IMG/VR virus record: IMGVR_UViG_3300048013_000018
Coordinates: 1 to 22,865 of that record
Reading direction: 5' to 3' (one strand)
Origin: a virus
DNA length: 22,865 bases
In this document: piece by piece, positions 1 through 7,267 of the stretch
How positions within the stretch are numbered: position 1 is the first letter of the stretch
How the letters are laid out: each line of letters starts with the position of its first letter
Position numbers and translations under genes: made by a program
The notes under the pieces: model-generated
The model's input: the letters and a program-made list of their open reading frames with translations, nothing else
Databases searched by the model: none
Told to the model about the DNA's origin: nothing

Positions 1-470
1 CATTTGGTTATGCCTTTGCCAGCTTCCATGTCAAGGCTCCTATCTTTGTAGCTAGACAACTGGTCAAGCATAAGTTCCTACGTTGGAACGAGATTAGCCG
101 TAGGTATGTAGATGATGAACCTGAGTTCTATGAGCCTGATGTATGGCGTGGTAGGGCTGACGATAAAAAGCAAGGCAGTGTTGGTGCTGTAGATTCTGTA
201 CCTGTCGGTGCTTTAAAGGTTCAAGGGTATTGCCTAGCTGCTTATCAAGACTTATTATCTGGTGGTATCTGTCCAGAGCAAGCACGTATGGTGTTGCCAC
301 AAAGCACCATGACTGAATGGTATTGGTCAGGTAGTCTTGACGCCTTCATGGATATGTGCAATCTAAGATGTAAGCTGGACACACAGTATGAGACTAGGTT
401 AGTTGCAGAATATATACTGAGTGAAATGATTAACTTATTTCCAGTATCAGTGGAGGCATTAAGAAGATGA
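1..470 (+). CDS. thyX: Flavin-dependent thymidylate synthase ThyX, 5' end outside the window
   Basis: Makes dTMP from dUMP using methylenetetrahydrofolate and FAD/NADPH, so the phage does not depend on host ThyA. The frame is open from base 3 and gives about 155 C-terminal residues; the true start lies before the window. The sequence shows a ThyX-motif variant, KHKFLRWNEISRRY (family RHRxxSxNExSxRY, first Arg residues replaced by Lys), then DDEPEFYEPDVWR, a KQGS segment, the QARMVLP substrate-binding segment and a C-terminal LRCKLDTQYETRLVAEYI helix. These are the usual landmarks of phage ThyX. Its stop overlaps the next start (ATGA at 467-470), indicating translational coupling to the helicase gene. 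Identification is secure; only the N-terminus is missing. Confidence 0.93.
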   Translation, partial: FGYAFASFHVKAPIFVARQLVKHKFLRWNEISRRYVDDEPEFYEPDVWRGRADDKKQGSVGAVDSVPVGALKVQGYCLAAYQDLLSGGICPEQARMVLPQSTMTEWYWSGSLDAFMDMCNLRCKLDTQYETRLVAEYILSEMINLFPVSVEALRR

Positions 471-1690
471 TGGAGCTATCTCTAATTAGAACCCTACACG
501 ATCAGGAGTTCTATGAAGATCACAAGGGTATCAAATGCCCTGACAAGTTGTTCACTAAAGATGTACGCAAGATCAAGCGTGTGTTGGACAACGCTATGGA
601 AAAGTATGACTGCAATATATCTACTTCTGAGTTAGAGGCTTTGTTCTTCTCTGAGTACAGTACCATGACCACAGCTAACAAGGTTTTGTATGAGGGTCTG
701 TTTGCCAAGCTACGTAAAGAGGTTCCTATGTCTAGGGATGTAGCCTCTGATGTACTGTCTAGGATGTTTAGGCAGCACGTAGGGGAGCAAGTAGCTAACT
801 TAGGGTTTGACTACGTTAACGGTAAGCTTACGTCCCTTGAGCCACTACGCCAAGTGCTAGAGGCACATGAGGATAACTTCATGCCTAACATGAATGTTGA
901 GTGGGCTGACATTGATATAGATACCATCCTTGAGGCGGGTACTAAGCAATCACAATGGAAGTGGAACATACCTAGCCTCGCCGGGCGCATAGAAGGAATT
1001 AGTAGTGGTCACTTTATTATTGTGGGTGCTAGGCCCAACACAGGTAAGACAAGCTTCCATGCGTCTACTATTGCCTCACCTAAAGGCTTTGCAGAGCAAG
1101 GTGCTAAGTGTATGGTACTGTGTAACGAGGAAGAGTATGTACGTGTAGCTGAACGCTACCTGTGTGCTGCTGCTAGTATGGATACAGACGAGATTAAGTC
1201 TAACTATGCGTTAGCTGCTGCAAGGTACAAGAAGGTGCGTGATCAGATCAGCATGTTTGACAGTACAGGTAAAGACTTAGGTTGGGTAGAGAATATCATA
1301 AAGCACAGTAAGCCTGACATAGTTGTACTTGATATGGGAGATAAGTTTGCCTTAAAGACTAGCGACAAGTCAGATGTGTACCTCAAGGCTGCTGCCATCC
1401 ACGCTAGGAACATAGCTAAGAAGTATGACTGTGCTATTATATGGATGAGCCAGTTGTCGGCTGATGCACAAGATAAAGTTTACTTAGATCAATCCATGTT
1501 AGAGGGGAGTAAGACAGGCAAGGCAGCAGAGGCAGACCTGATGTTGTTGATTGCTAAGAACCAAGTTACTGAGGGTGATGACGAAGACAATCAACGTCAC
1601 ATTAACGTAGCTAAGAACAAGCTAAAGGGTGGATGGCATGGGGTTGTCCATTGTGAATTAGATGGGGGTAGGTCGCAGTACCTAGCCTGA
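467..1690 (+). CDS. Replicative DNA helicase, DnaB-like RecA-fold ATPase
   Basis: Probable replicative helicase that unwinds duplex DNA ahead of the phage polymerase. The 407-residue protein has an N-terminal region without a recognisable motif (about 1-160), then a RecA-type ATPase core. Walker A is GARPNTGKTS at 187-196, a conserved glutamate region CNEEE follows at 219-223, Walker B is IVVLDMGD at 285-292, and a DnaB-type motif with SQLSADAQ lies at 328-335. No Zn-binding or TOPRIM primase domain is present, unlike full-length T7 gp4, so any primase is a separate gene or N-terminal regions differ. The start overlaps the thyX stop; ATG codons at 467 and 470 are both possible. The polymerase gene follows 13 bases downstream, which fits a replisome operon. 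Confidence 0.85.
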   Translation: MMELSLIRTLHDQEFYEDHKGIKCPDKLFTKDVRKIKRVLDNAMEKYDCNISTSELEALFFSEYSTMTTANKVLYEGLFAKLRKEVPMSRDVASDVLSRMFRQHVGEQVANLGFDYVNGKLTSLEPLRQVLEAHEDNFMPNMNVEWADIDIDTILEAGTKQSQWKWNIPSLAGRIEGISSGHFIIVGARPNTGKTSFHASTIASPKGFAEQGAKCMVLCNEEEYVRVAERYLCAAASMDTDEIKSNYALAAARYKKVRDQISMFDSTGKDLGWVENIIKHSKPDIVVLDMGDKFALKTSDKSDVYLKAAAIHARNIAKKYDCAIIWMSQLSADAQDKVYLDQSMLEGSKTGKAAEADLMLLIAKNQVTEGDDEDNQRHINVAKNKLKGGWHGVVHCELDGGRSQYLA

Positions 1691-1703
1691 TGAAAGGAAT
1701 ACA

Positions 1704-3788
1704 ATGAGATTTGTATTAGATGTAGAAAACACAACAAAGAAACGTAATGGCAAGCTAATGCTTGACCCTTGGGAAGAGGGTAACTTCCTAGTTAACGTAG
1801 GGGTGCGTGACGTTGACGATGGCACTGAGGCTTTGACGTTTGACTTACAGCACAAGGAATACGTTGACCAGACAGGTGTTGAGTCCAAGCGTATCCAAAA
1901 GATACTAGACCACACTACCCTGCTGATTATGCACAACGCACAGCACGACTTGGCTTGGCTTTGGGAGTGTGGCTTTAAGTACGATGGGCCTATATGGGAT
2001 ACCATGTTAGCTGAGAGTATTTTACTCAGAGGAAACAACCTAGAAATCTCACCGAAAGGTGTAGCTAAAAAGATTTCTTTGTCTCTTGAGAATACTGCCA
2101 TCCGTAGGAACCTAGACTTTAAAAAGGATGACACCCTCAAGCGTTACTTTAAAGATGGGTACAACACGGATGAGATACCATTATCAGAATTGACTTTTTA
2201 TCTTGAGGCTGATTGTAACACCACGGCTTCTCTGTTTCACTCTCAGGTTGCAGACTTCATGCTTCCTGAGTCACAAAGTCTTATCAAAGTGAGAGACATT
2301 ACATTTGAGGTATGTAAGCTTCTTACACGTATGAAAGCTGACGGTATGAAGGTAGACCGTGAGGCTTTAAACGCAGTACGTAAAGAGTTTGAAGATGAGC
2401 GTGGCACTATACAATCCCGTCTACAGATGCAAGTGCGTGATGTTATGGGTGACACACCAGTTAACTTAAATAGTCCAGAGCAAATGTCTCAGGTTATCTT
2501 TAGCCGTAAGCCTCACTCCAAGGATGATTGGCCTAACTTATTTGATAACTGTAAGAATCTGGCAGACTTAAAGAAGATTGTAAATGCTAACAGTGACCTT
2601 TTGTATCGTACTGAGGCGTTCACTTGCCCAACTTGTGAAGGCAGTGCAGAAACGTATAAAGTAAAGAAGGATGGCAGTAGGTATGCAAGAGCTAACAAAT
2701 GTAAGGACTGTGACGCCAGAGGCTACCAACTCAAGAAGCAAGATAGAATGGCTGGCTTTGGTTTCTTCCCACCTAGCGCATCTTGGGTTAGTGCTAGTGG
2801 TTTTTCTACAAGCAAGGATGTATTAGACGTACTCAGGGCTACAGCTATGGACAACAACATGGATGTAGCTGTTACGTTCCTTGAGGATTTGAAACGGTTG
2901 AACGCTGTGTCTAGCTACCTGTCTAGCTTTGTTGAGGGTATAGATACGTTTACCAAGCAGAACGATGTACTGCACGTATCACTGACGCAGCACATTACGT
3001 CTACTGGTAGGTTTAGTGGGCGGGAGCCTAACATGCAGAACATGCCTAGAGGTGGTACGTTCCCTGTTAAGCGTGTCTTTGTTTCACGTTGGTCTGGTGG
3101 TAAGATTATGGAGGCAGACTTTGCACAGCTAGAGTTCAGGGCTGCTGCATTCTTGTCACAGGATGAGACAGCTATGGAAGAGATTAACACAGGGTTTGAC
3201 GTACACTCTTACACTGCACAGATTATCTCTGATGCAGGGCAACCTACTGCTAGACAAGCTGCCAAGGAACATACCTTTGCCCCTCTCTTTGGCGCGACAG
3301 GGTATGGCAGAACTAAAGCGGAAGCTGCATACTACACGCACTTCATTGACAAGTACAAAGGTATAGCTAAGTGGCACAAGAAGCTAGGTGATGAGGCTAT
3401 ACGGTTTCAGAAGATAACCAATGTATCAGGTAGACAGTATGCATTTCCCGGCACGACTAGAAGGGAAAACAATACACCTACCAACTTCACTAGGATTAAG
3501 AACTATCCTGTTCAAGGGTTTGCTACTGGTGATGTTGTGCCTGTTGTGTTGCTTGAGATTGACAAGAGGCTTAAGAGTATGCGCTCTTGCATAGTTAATA
3601 GTGTCCATGACTCAGCGGTTATAGACATACACCCTGATGAACAAAAGGAGGTAATCAATGTCATTAACGATGTTAACGACAATCTTAATAGTATCATTGA
3701 TAATTACTACGGCATAAAGATGAACGTACCACTACTTTTAGAAGCCAAGATTGGACCGAATTGGCTTGACACTAAAGATGTGATATGA
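1704..3788 (+). CDS. polA: Family-A DNA polymerase with 3'-5' exonuclease and a DnaJ-like zinc insertion
   Basis: Phage replicative polymerase, 694 residues. The exonuclease domain shows Exo I (LDVENT, D6/E8), Exo II (MHNAQHDLAWL, D82) and Exo III (YLEAD, Y166/D170), so proofreading looks intact. Between exonuclease and polymerase lies a two-CxxC module (C308/C311 and C333/C336, CPTCEG and CKDCDARG) that resembles half of the DnaJ cysteine-rich domain. The polymerase domain has TGR at 434-436, motif A with D472 (EADFAQLEFR), motif B from R517 to G530 (K521, F525, F529) and motif C HDS at 635-637. F525 aligns with E. coli Phe762, F529 replaces Tyr766, and HDS replaces the usual HDE. An AAAGGA ribosome site precedes the ATG. 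The Zn insertion is, from memory, reported for HMO-2011-type phages. Confidence 0.95.
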   Translation: MRFVLDVENTTKKRNGKLMLDPWEEGNFLVNVGVRDVDDGTEALTFDLQHKEYVDQTGVESKRIQKILDHTTLLIMHNAQHDLAWLWECGFKYDGPIWDTMLAESILLRGNNLEISPKGVAKKISLSLENTAIRRNLDFKKDDTLKRYFKDGYNTDEIPLSELTFYLEADCNTTASLFHSQVADFMLPESQSLIKVRDITFEVCKLLTRMKADGMKVDREALNAVRKEFEDERGTIQSRLQMQVRDVMGDTPVNLNSPEQMSQVIFSRKPHSKDDWPNLFDNCKNLADLKKIVNANSDLLYRTEAFTCPTCEGSAETYKVKKDGSRYARANKCKDCDARGYQLKKQDRMAGFGFFPPSASWVSASGFSTSKDVLDVLRATAMDNNMDVAVTFLEDLKRLNAVSSYLSSFVEGIDTFTKQNDVLHVSLTQHITSTGRFSGREPNMQNMPRGGTFPVKRVFVSRWSGGKIMEADFAQLEFRAAAFLSQDETAMEEINTGFDVHSYTAQIISDAGQPTARQAAKEHTFAPLFGATGYGRTKAEAAYYTHFIDKYKGIAKWHKKLGDEAIRFQKITNVSGRQYAFPGTTRRENNTPTNFTRIKNYPVQGFATGDVVPVVLLEIDKRLKSMRSCIVNSVHDSAVIDIHPDEQKEVINVINDVNDNLNSIIDNYYGIKMNVPLLLEAKIGPNWLDTKDVI

Positions 3789-3794
3789 TATAAC
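3766..3794 (+). promoter_or_regulatory. Sigma70-like promoter for the SSB-like gene
   Basis: A perfect -35 TTGACA (3766-3771), a 17-base spacer and a near-perfect -10 TATAAC (3789-3794) overlap the end of the polymerase gene. Transcription would start near 3801, about 28 bases before the ATG at 3829, which is preceded by AAAGGA. It could boost expression of an ssDNA-binding protein needed in large amounts. Host RNA polymerase would be the user; this is inferred from consensus only. Confidence 0.65.
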
Positions 3795-3828
3795 TGCGGT
3801 TCTAAATTAAGCTCAGAAAGGATATATA

Positions 3829-4704
3829 ATGAGCAATGAGTTGAGTACAATGATGGCAGGGTCAGACCTTGCTGCAGCTATGGGTTTCAGTGCAGACACT
3901 GCAGAGGTATCGGCTGGCCCAAACCTTGCACGTTTAGCGCAGGTACAGGCTCCTATTATGCGTGAGCAAGTAGATGAGGACGGTGAACTAGAAGAGAAGG
4001 TAGTTGTGCCTTTGGGTGCTTACAAACTGACTGACGCAGAAGGTAACACCGTGTATAGCCGTAGTGCTACTATTCGTCTGTTTGCACAGCGTCAACAGTG
4101 GACGCAATGGGATAGCGACAGCAACACCATGAACAAGACGGTCATGGCTACTGTGCTTAAAGGTGATCTTAAAGATACCAAAGGTACGTTCAACCTTGGT
4201 CGGCCTAGTAAGTACGTTAAAGATTGGGAAGCTTTAGATGAAGATACTAAAGCAATCATTCGTAGCGTTAAGAATACCAAGGTTTTGTTTGGTAAAGTTA
4301 AGCTAGGTAAAGTCATTGACGATAACGGTGTAGCTGTAGCAGGTTACGACTCAGAGGTTGACTTTACAATGGACGTAAAGAATGCAGACAGTAAACGCTC
4401 TTTAGATGCTGCACTTAAAGACATTGTGTCTAAAAAGCTTCTTCCGATTGAGCATACTATTTCTTTGTCTTCTCAGAAAGAGACCCTGCCTACGGGTAAC
4501 AAGTATGCTACTATGGTTGCTACCTTGGGTTCCAAAACTAAAATGGTTCCAGAGGATCACGGTACAGTACAGGCGTTTGTAGACTACATTGATTACGGCA
4601 ATGAGTATGTACTTAGCAAGTGGAAGTCTTTACGTAAGCCTGATGTACAGGTAGACCCTGCTACACTTGACGCTATCGTGCAAGTAGAAGAAATCCCGTT
4701 CTAG
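3829..4704 (+). CDS. Putative single-stranded DNA-binding protein
   Basis: A 291-residue protein placed between the polymerase and recombination nuclease genes, where T7-like phages carry their ssDNA-binding protein. I do not recognise a clear domain by eye. The C-terminus is the best clue: the last residues are VQVEEIPF, nearly the conserved acidic tip of bacterial SSB ((D/E)DIPF), which docks SSB onto partner repair and replication proteins. The body (about 40-250) alternates polar and hydrophobic residues with many Lys, Thr and Val, compatible with a beta-rich OB-type fold. The gene has an AAAGGA ribosome site and its own predicted promoter at 3766-3794, fitting high expression. The role is inferred from position and tail; a different ssDNA or recombination mediator is possible. 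Confidence 0.55.
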   Translation: MSNELSTMMAGSDLAAAMGFSADTAEVSAGPNLARLAQVQAPIMREQVDEDGELEEKVVVPLGAYKLTDAEGNTVYSRSATIRLFAQRQQWTQWDSDSNTMNKTVMATVLKGDLKDTKGTFNLGRPSKYVKDWEALDEDTKAIIRSVKNTKVLFGKVKLGKVIDDNGVAVAGYDSEVDFTMDVKNADSKRSLDAALKDIVSKKLLPIEHTISLSSQKETLPTGNKYATMVATLGSKTKMVPEDHGTVQAFVDYIDYGNEYVLSKWKSLRKPDVQVDPATLDAIVQVEEIPF

Positions 4705-4705
4705 G

Positions 4706-5623
4706 ATGGACTACGAACACGCTGCTGAAACTCCTGTAAGGATACTCATGCGTGACGCTACTTTAGGTACTGCAGAAATGTCAGAGGCGGTGATTAATTC
4801 CGTTGCCTCTGATGTATCAGCGGGACTAGACAAGCAGTTTAACGGTGGGCCAAGGGATGCGTTCAGACTTAGAATGTCCAACATAGGACGCCCTAAGTGT
4901 CAACTCTGGTTTGAAAAGAATATGCCTTACGTTAAGGAAGACTTACCAGAACAATTTATGATGAACATGATGTTAGGTGATATAGTTGAGGCTGTATTTA
5001 AAGGCATCTTAAGTGCAGCAGGGGTTAAGTTTCAAGATAACACCAATGTAACACTAGACTTAGGTGGGGGAAGAAAGCCTATCAAAGGAGAGTATGACTT
5101 ATTGTTAGGGGATAGAATAGATGACATAAAGAGTGCGTCTGACTACTCCTACAAGAATAAGTTCGTAGACCTTGAGACATTACAGGCTGACGATCCTTTT
5201 GGCTATGTAGCACAGCTTGTAGGCTACGCTACAGCAGCAGGTAAGAAGGTAGGTGGCTGGTGGGTAGTCAATAAGAACAATGGACACCACAAGTATGTCT
5301 CAGCTAAGGACGTTGACGTTGATGCTGTACTGGATAAGATACGGGAAACGTATGACTACTTAGAGAACGATGAGCCTTTTGAGCGTATGTTTACAGATGT
5401 TCCTGAGACATACCGCAAGAAACCATCAGGTAATAGAATACTGTGCAAACAGTGTAACTTCTGTTCATTTAAGTCTGCTTGTTGGCCTGAGTACAAAGAA
5501 CTGCCTTCTAGGACTTATCAAGGTAAACTAACGCCACCTAACGTGGCTTACACTCAAATTAACGATAAGCAATCTAAGTACAGAGGTTCTTCTCATCCAA
5601 GAAAAAAAGTAGAAGATGCCTAA
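4706..5623 (+). CDS. PD-(D/E)XK exonuclease, Cas4/RecB-like, with probable Fe-S cluster
   Basis: A 305-residue nuclease likely acting in recombination, end processing or host DNA breakdown. The fold's landmarks are in order: SNIGRPKCQLWFEK (C65), GDIVEAVFKG (E95), KGEYDLLLGDRIDDIKSAS (D131, D140, K142; the catalytic D..DxK) and QLVGYATA (Q170, Y174). The C-terminal CKQCNFCSFKSAC supplies C250, C253 and C259 in a CxxCx5C pattern that, with C65, matches the split 4Fe-4S site of AddB/Cas4 nucleases; C247 is an extra cysteine. It begins two bases after the SSB-like gene and overlaps endonuclease I by eight bases. There is no cas1/cas2 nearby, so a CRISPR role is unlikely. T7 gp6 or lambda Exo would be functional analogues. 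Confidence 0.8.
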   Translation: MDYEHAAETPVRILMRDATLGTAEMSEAVINSVASDVSAGLDKQFNGGPRDAFRLRMSNIGRPKCQLWFEKNMPYVKEDLPEQFMMNMMLGDIVEAVFKGILSAAGVKFQDNTNVTLDLGGGRKPIKGEYDLLLGDRIDDIKSASDYSYKNKFVDLETLQADDPFGYVAQLVGYATAAGKKVGGWWVVNKNNGHHKYVSAKDVDVDAVLDKIRETYDYLENDEPFERMFTDVPETYRKKPSGNRILCKQCNFCSFKSACWPEYKELPSRTYQGKLTPPNVAYTQINDKQSKYRGSSHPRKKVEDA

Positions 5624-6059
5624 ACCTAAGAGGCGTCACCTTAAAGCCAAGTACAGGAGCGGTCTTGAAAAACAGACTGCTCTTGTTTTGTCTGAGTGCC
5701 AGAAAAAAGTAAGGTATGAGTTACTTAAAATAGAATGGGAGGACTTACGTTACCGTACTTACACGCCTGACTTTCAGCTAGACAACGGTATCTTTATTGA
5801 GACCAAGGGTATCTTTGATAGCGAGGACAGGCGCAAGCATATAGAAGTAAGAAGGCAACACCCTGAGTTAGACATACGGTTTGTATTTAGTAACGCTAAA
5901 GCAAAGCTATACAAGGGTGCTAAGAGTAGATACTGTGATTGGTGTGAGAAAAATGACTTTTTATACTCGCACAGGCTAATACCTCAAGAGTGGTTGACAA
6001 TGCAAGGAAAGTGTGTTACACAGACTAAGATACCACTTAAAACAAAAAGGAAGACTTGA
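5616..6059 (+). CDS. Endonuclease I, T7 gp3-like Holliday junction resolvase
   Basis: Resolves branched DNA before packaging and, in T7, helps break down host DNA. The 147-residue protein follows T7 gp3 closely along its length. The catalytic residues are all present: E18 in SGLE, D52 in TYTPDF, E62 and K64 in FIETKG. They are followed by DRRKHIEVRRQHPELDIRFVF, KLYKGAKSRY, the CDWCEK segment and LIPQEWL. A basic tail follows after residue 127. The start overlaps the preceding nuclease by eight bases and the stop overlaps the next ATG (TGATG). The context of nuclease plus resolvase is a compact recombination and DNA-recycling unit. Confidence 0.95.
   Translation: MPKPKRRHLKAKYRSGLEKQTALVLSECQKKVRYELLKIEWEDLRYRTYTPDFQLDNGIFIETKGIFDSEDRRKHIEVRRQHPELDIRFVFSNAKAKLYKGAKSRYCDWCEKNDFLYSHRLIPQEWLTMQGKCVTQTKIPLKTKRKT
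5994..6022 (+). promoter_or_regulatory. Weak candidate promoter inside the endonuclease I gene
   Basis: TTGACA at 5994-5999 is followed after 17 bases by TACACA at 6017-6022, a poor -10 element. It would start transcription about 30 bases before the 113-residue gene. It has the same -35 and spacing as the sites at 3766 and 9839, but the -10 is weak and it lies in coding sequence, so chance is a real alternative. Confidence 0.22.
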
Positions 6060-6400
6060 TGCCATACGTACTAGAAGATGATGAGATTGCAATACTAATC
6101 AAGCCTATGGGTGATGGGCGTATTGGTACTTGTATATGTAAGAGTGATGACCATGAATTGTCTGATGCACAACTAACAGAAGCTATGGGTGTGGGCCTAG
6201 CTATGATTGGTTTGTTTGAGTTACTTAATGATGATCATGACGGTATCTATGATGATGTTAAGGAAGCTTTAGAGGATAAAGTAGAACGTTTACTAGCAGA
6301 CAATCAAGTGCCACAAGATGATAAACTAGAGCCTACATATACAGCAGAGGGTAACGTACTACGGCTCAATGCATTTACTAGAACTAAGGGTAGTTGCTAA
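6059..6400 (+). CDS. Acidic protein of unknown function, 113 residues
   Basis: I do not recognise this protein. It is strongly acidic: 25 Asp/Glu against 10 Lys/Arg. A hydrophobic stretch, MGVGLAMIGLFELL (about 43-56), is probably a buried helix rather than a membrane segment. The ATG at 6059 is preferred over the TTG at 6056: it overlaps the endonuclease I stop (TGATG) and follows an AAAAAGGA site. The C-terminal tail (TYTAEGNVLRLNAFTRTKG) is more basic and possibly extended. It lies in a run of small genes between endonuclease I and the MazG-like gene, where phages often keep host-takeover genes. The open frame, gene overlap and ribosome site support a real gene; function is unknown. Confidence 0.75.
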   Translation: MPYVLEDDEIAILIKPMGDGRIGTCICKSDDHELSDAQLTEAMGVGLAMIGLFELLNDDHDGIYDDVKEALEDKVERLLADNQVPQDDKLEPTYTAEGNVLRLNAFTRTKGSC

Positions 6401-6401
6401 T

Positions 6402-6668
6402 ATGGCTAAGTGGAAAGAAATGACTATGCCTTTTGAAGTAGACATGGTAGACAAACCACCTCACTACAACACAGCTAACATTGAGTGTATAGATGCAATG
6501 AAAGCTATGTCAGAGGGTGCTGATGTATCACCTCATGAGGCGTACTGTTGGCAGAACTCATTTAAGTATATGTGGAGGTGGCCTTACAAGAATGGCGTAG
6601 AGGACTTAAAGAAAGCACGATGGTACTTAGACCGTCTAATAGAAGAGGTTGAGAGTAATGAAGGCTGA
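6402..6668 (+). CDS. DUF3310 family protein
   Basis: A small protein of the DUF3310 family, common in phages and sometimes labelled nucleotide kinase without good proof. The family pattern is clear: DKPPHYNTANIECIDAM near the start, then a helical part with YCWQNSFKYMWRW and the C-terminal KNGVEDLKKARWYLDRLIEE. An in-frame ATG at 6369 would overlap the previous gene by 32 bases; I prefer the ATG at 6402, which follows the previous stop and an AAGGG about 11 bases upstream and gives 88 residues. Its neighbours are the MazG-like and reductase genes, which fits a nucleotide-related role, but function is not established. Confidence 0.85.
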   Translation: MAKWKEMTMPFEVDMVDKPPHYNTANIECIDAMKAMSEGADVSPHEAYCWQNSFKYMWRWPYKNGVEDLKKARWYLDRLIEEVESNEG

Positions 6669-6831
6669 GAAGTTCAGTGTTACTTTTGTTTTAGCAGTTG
6701 ACAAGTCAAACAACATACTGTCTTCTCACCCTATGTACTATGAAGAAGACATAAAGGACTTGATAGAGCGTGTTATCTATGATATAGATGACGTAGAAAT
6801 ATCTAACATAAACGTAAAGGATCAGGGATGA
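6658..6831 (+). CDS. Small protein of unknown function, 57 residues
   Basis: A short ORF starting at ATG 6658 inside the end of the DUF3310 gene; a TTG at 6649 is an alternative but ATG fits the gene overlap better. The protein begins KAEKFSVTFVLAVDKSNNILSS, probably two beta strands, followed by an acidic helix EEDIKDLIERVIYDIDD and a final strand-like VEISNINV. This looks like a small alpha-beta fold. Its stop overlaps the next start (ATGA at 6828-6831). I do not recognise a family. The tight overlaps on both sides are the main evidence that it is translated. Confidence 0.65.
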   Translation: MKAEKFSVTFVLAVDKSNNILSSHPMYYEEDIKDLIERVIYDIDDVEISNINVKDQG

Positions 6832-7256
6832 TTACGCAACAAGAAATAGATGACTTTGCTGAGTACGACAGAGAGGATATGATTAATAACCTCAAAGAGT
6901 GTACGCCTCTTGATATGGTCAAAGAGTTTGCTACAGCAATGGATCACCCTCTTGATGAGAAGTACGGTTACAGTAGAAAGCTAGAAGGTCTGCGTTGGTT
7001 ACTTCTCAAAGAAGAGTACAATGAAGTTCGTGATGCAGATGGGCCACAAGAGCTACTTAAAGAGTTAGCTGACTTGGTGTACGTTACGTATGGATATGCA
7101 GCTACTTATGGGTGGGACTTAGATGAAGCTTTCCGTAGGGTACACGCATCTAATATGTCTAAGCTAGGCCCAAGAGGTAAGCCACTTAAACGCCCTGATG
7201 GTAAAGTATTGAAGGGGTCAAACTACTGGAAGCCTGACCTGTCTGACTTAGTATAA
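6828..7256 (+). CDS. MazG-like nucleotide pyrophosphohydrolase
   Basis: All-alpha NTP pyrophosphatase, likely hydrolysing a nucleoside triphosphate to the monophosphate and PPi. The metal-binding pattern is present: E63xxE66 in KEEYNEV and E79xxD82 in KELADLVYVTYGYA, followed by GWDLDEAFRRVHASNMSK and a tail GPRGKPLKRPDGKVLKGSN. This tail is typical of phage MazG-like/PRA-PH-like proteins. Length (142 residues) is normal for the single-domain form. Its position just before the ribonucleotide reductase fits control of the dNTP pool; another proposed role, cleaving the alarmone (p)ppGpp, has been suggested for phage MazG proteins but is debated. The start is coupled to the previous stop by ATGA. 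Confidence 0.88.
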   Translation: MITQQEIDDFAEYDREDMINNLKECTPLDMVKEFATAMDHPLDEKYGYSRKLEGLRWLLLKEEYNEVRDADGPQELLKELADLVYVTYGYAATYGWDLDEAFRRVHASNMSKLGPRGKPLKRPDGKVLKGSNYWKPDLSDLV

Positions 7257-7267
7257 GGAAATAAAGT

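Noticed and set aside
1682-2140. 152-residue - strand frame inside the polymerase gene
   Set aside because: It is antisense to a well-conserved exonuclease domain, is Ser/Leu-rich as antisense frames are, and has no homology features.
4706-5623. CRISPR-Cas4 association
   Set aside because: No cas genes or repeat-spacer arrays are in the window; the neighbours are phage recombination genes.
6056-6061. TTG start for the acidic protein
   Set aside because: The next codon is ATG at 6059, overlapping the upstream stop and better spaced from the AAAGGA site.
6698-6726. Promoter inside the 57-residue gene
   Set aside because: TTGACA is present at 6698-6703 but there is no acceptable -10 element at 16 to 18 bases.
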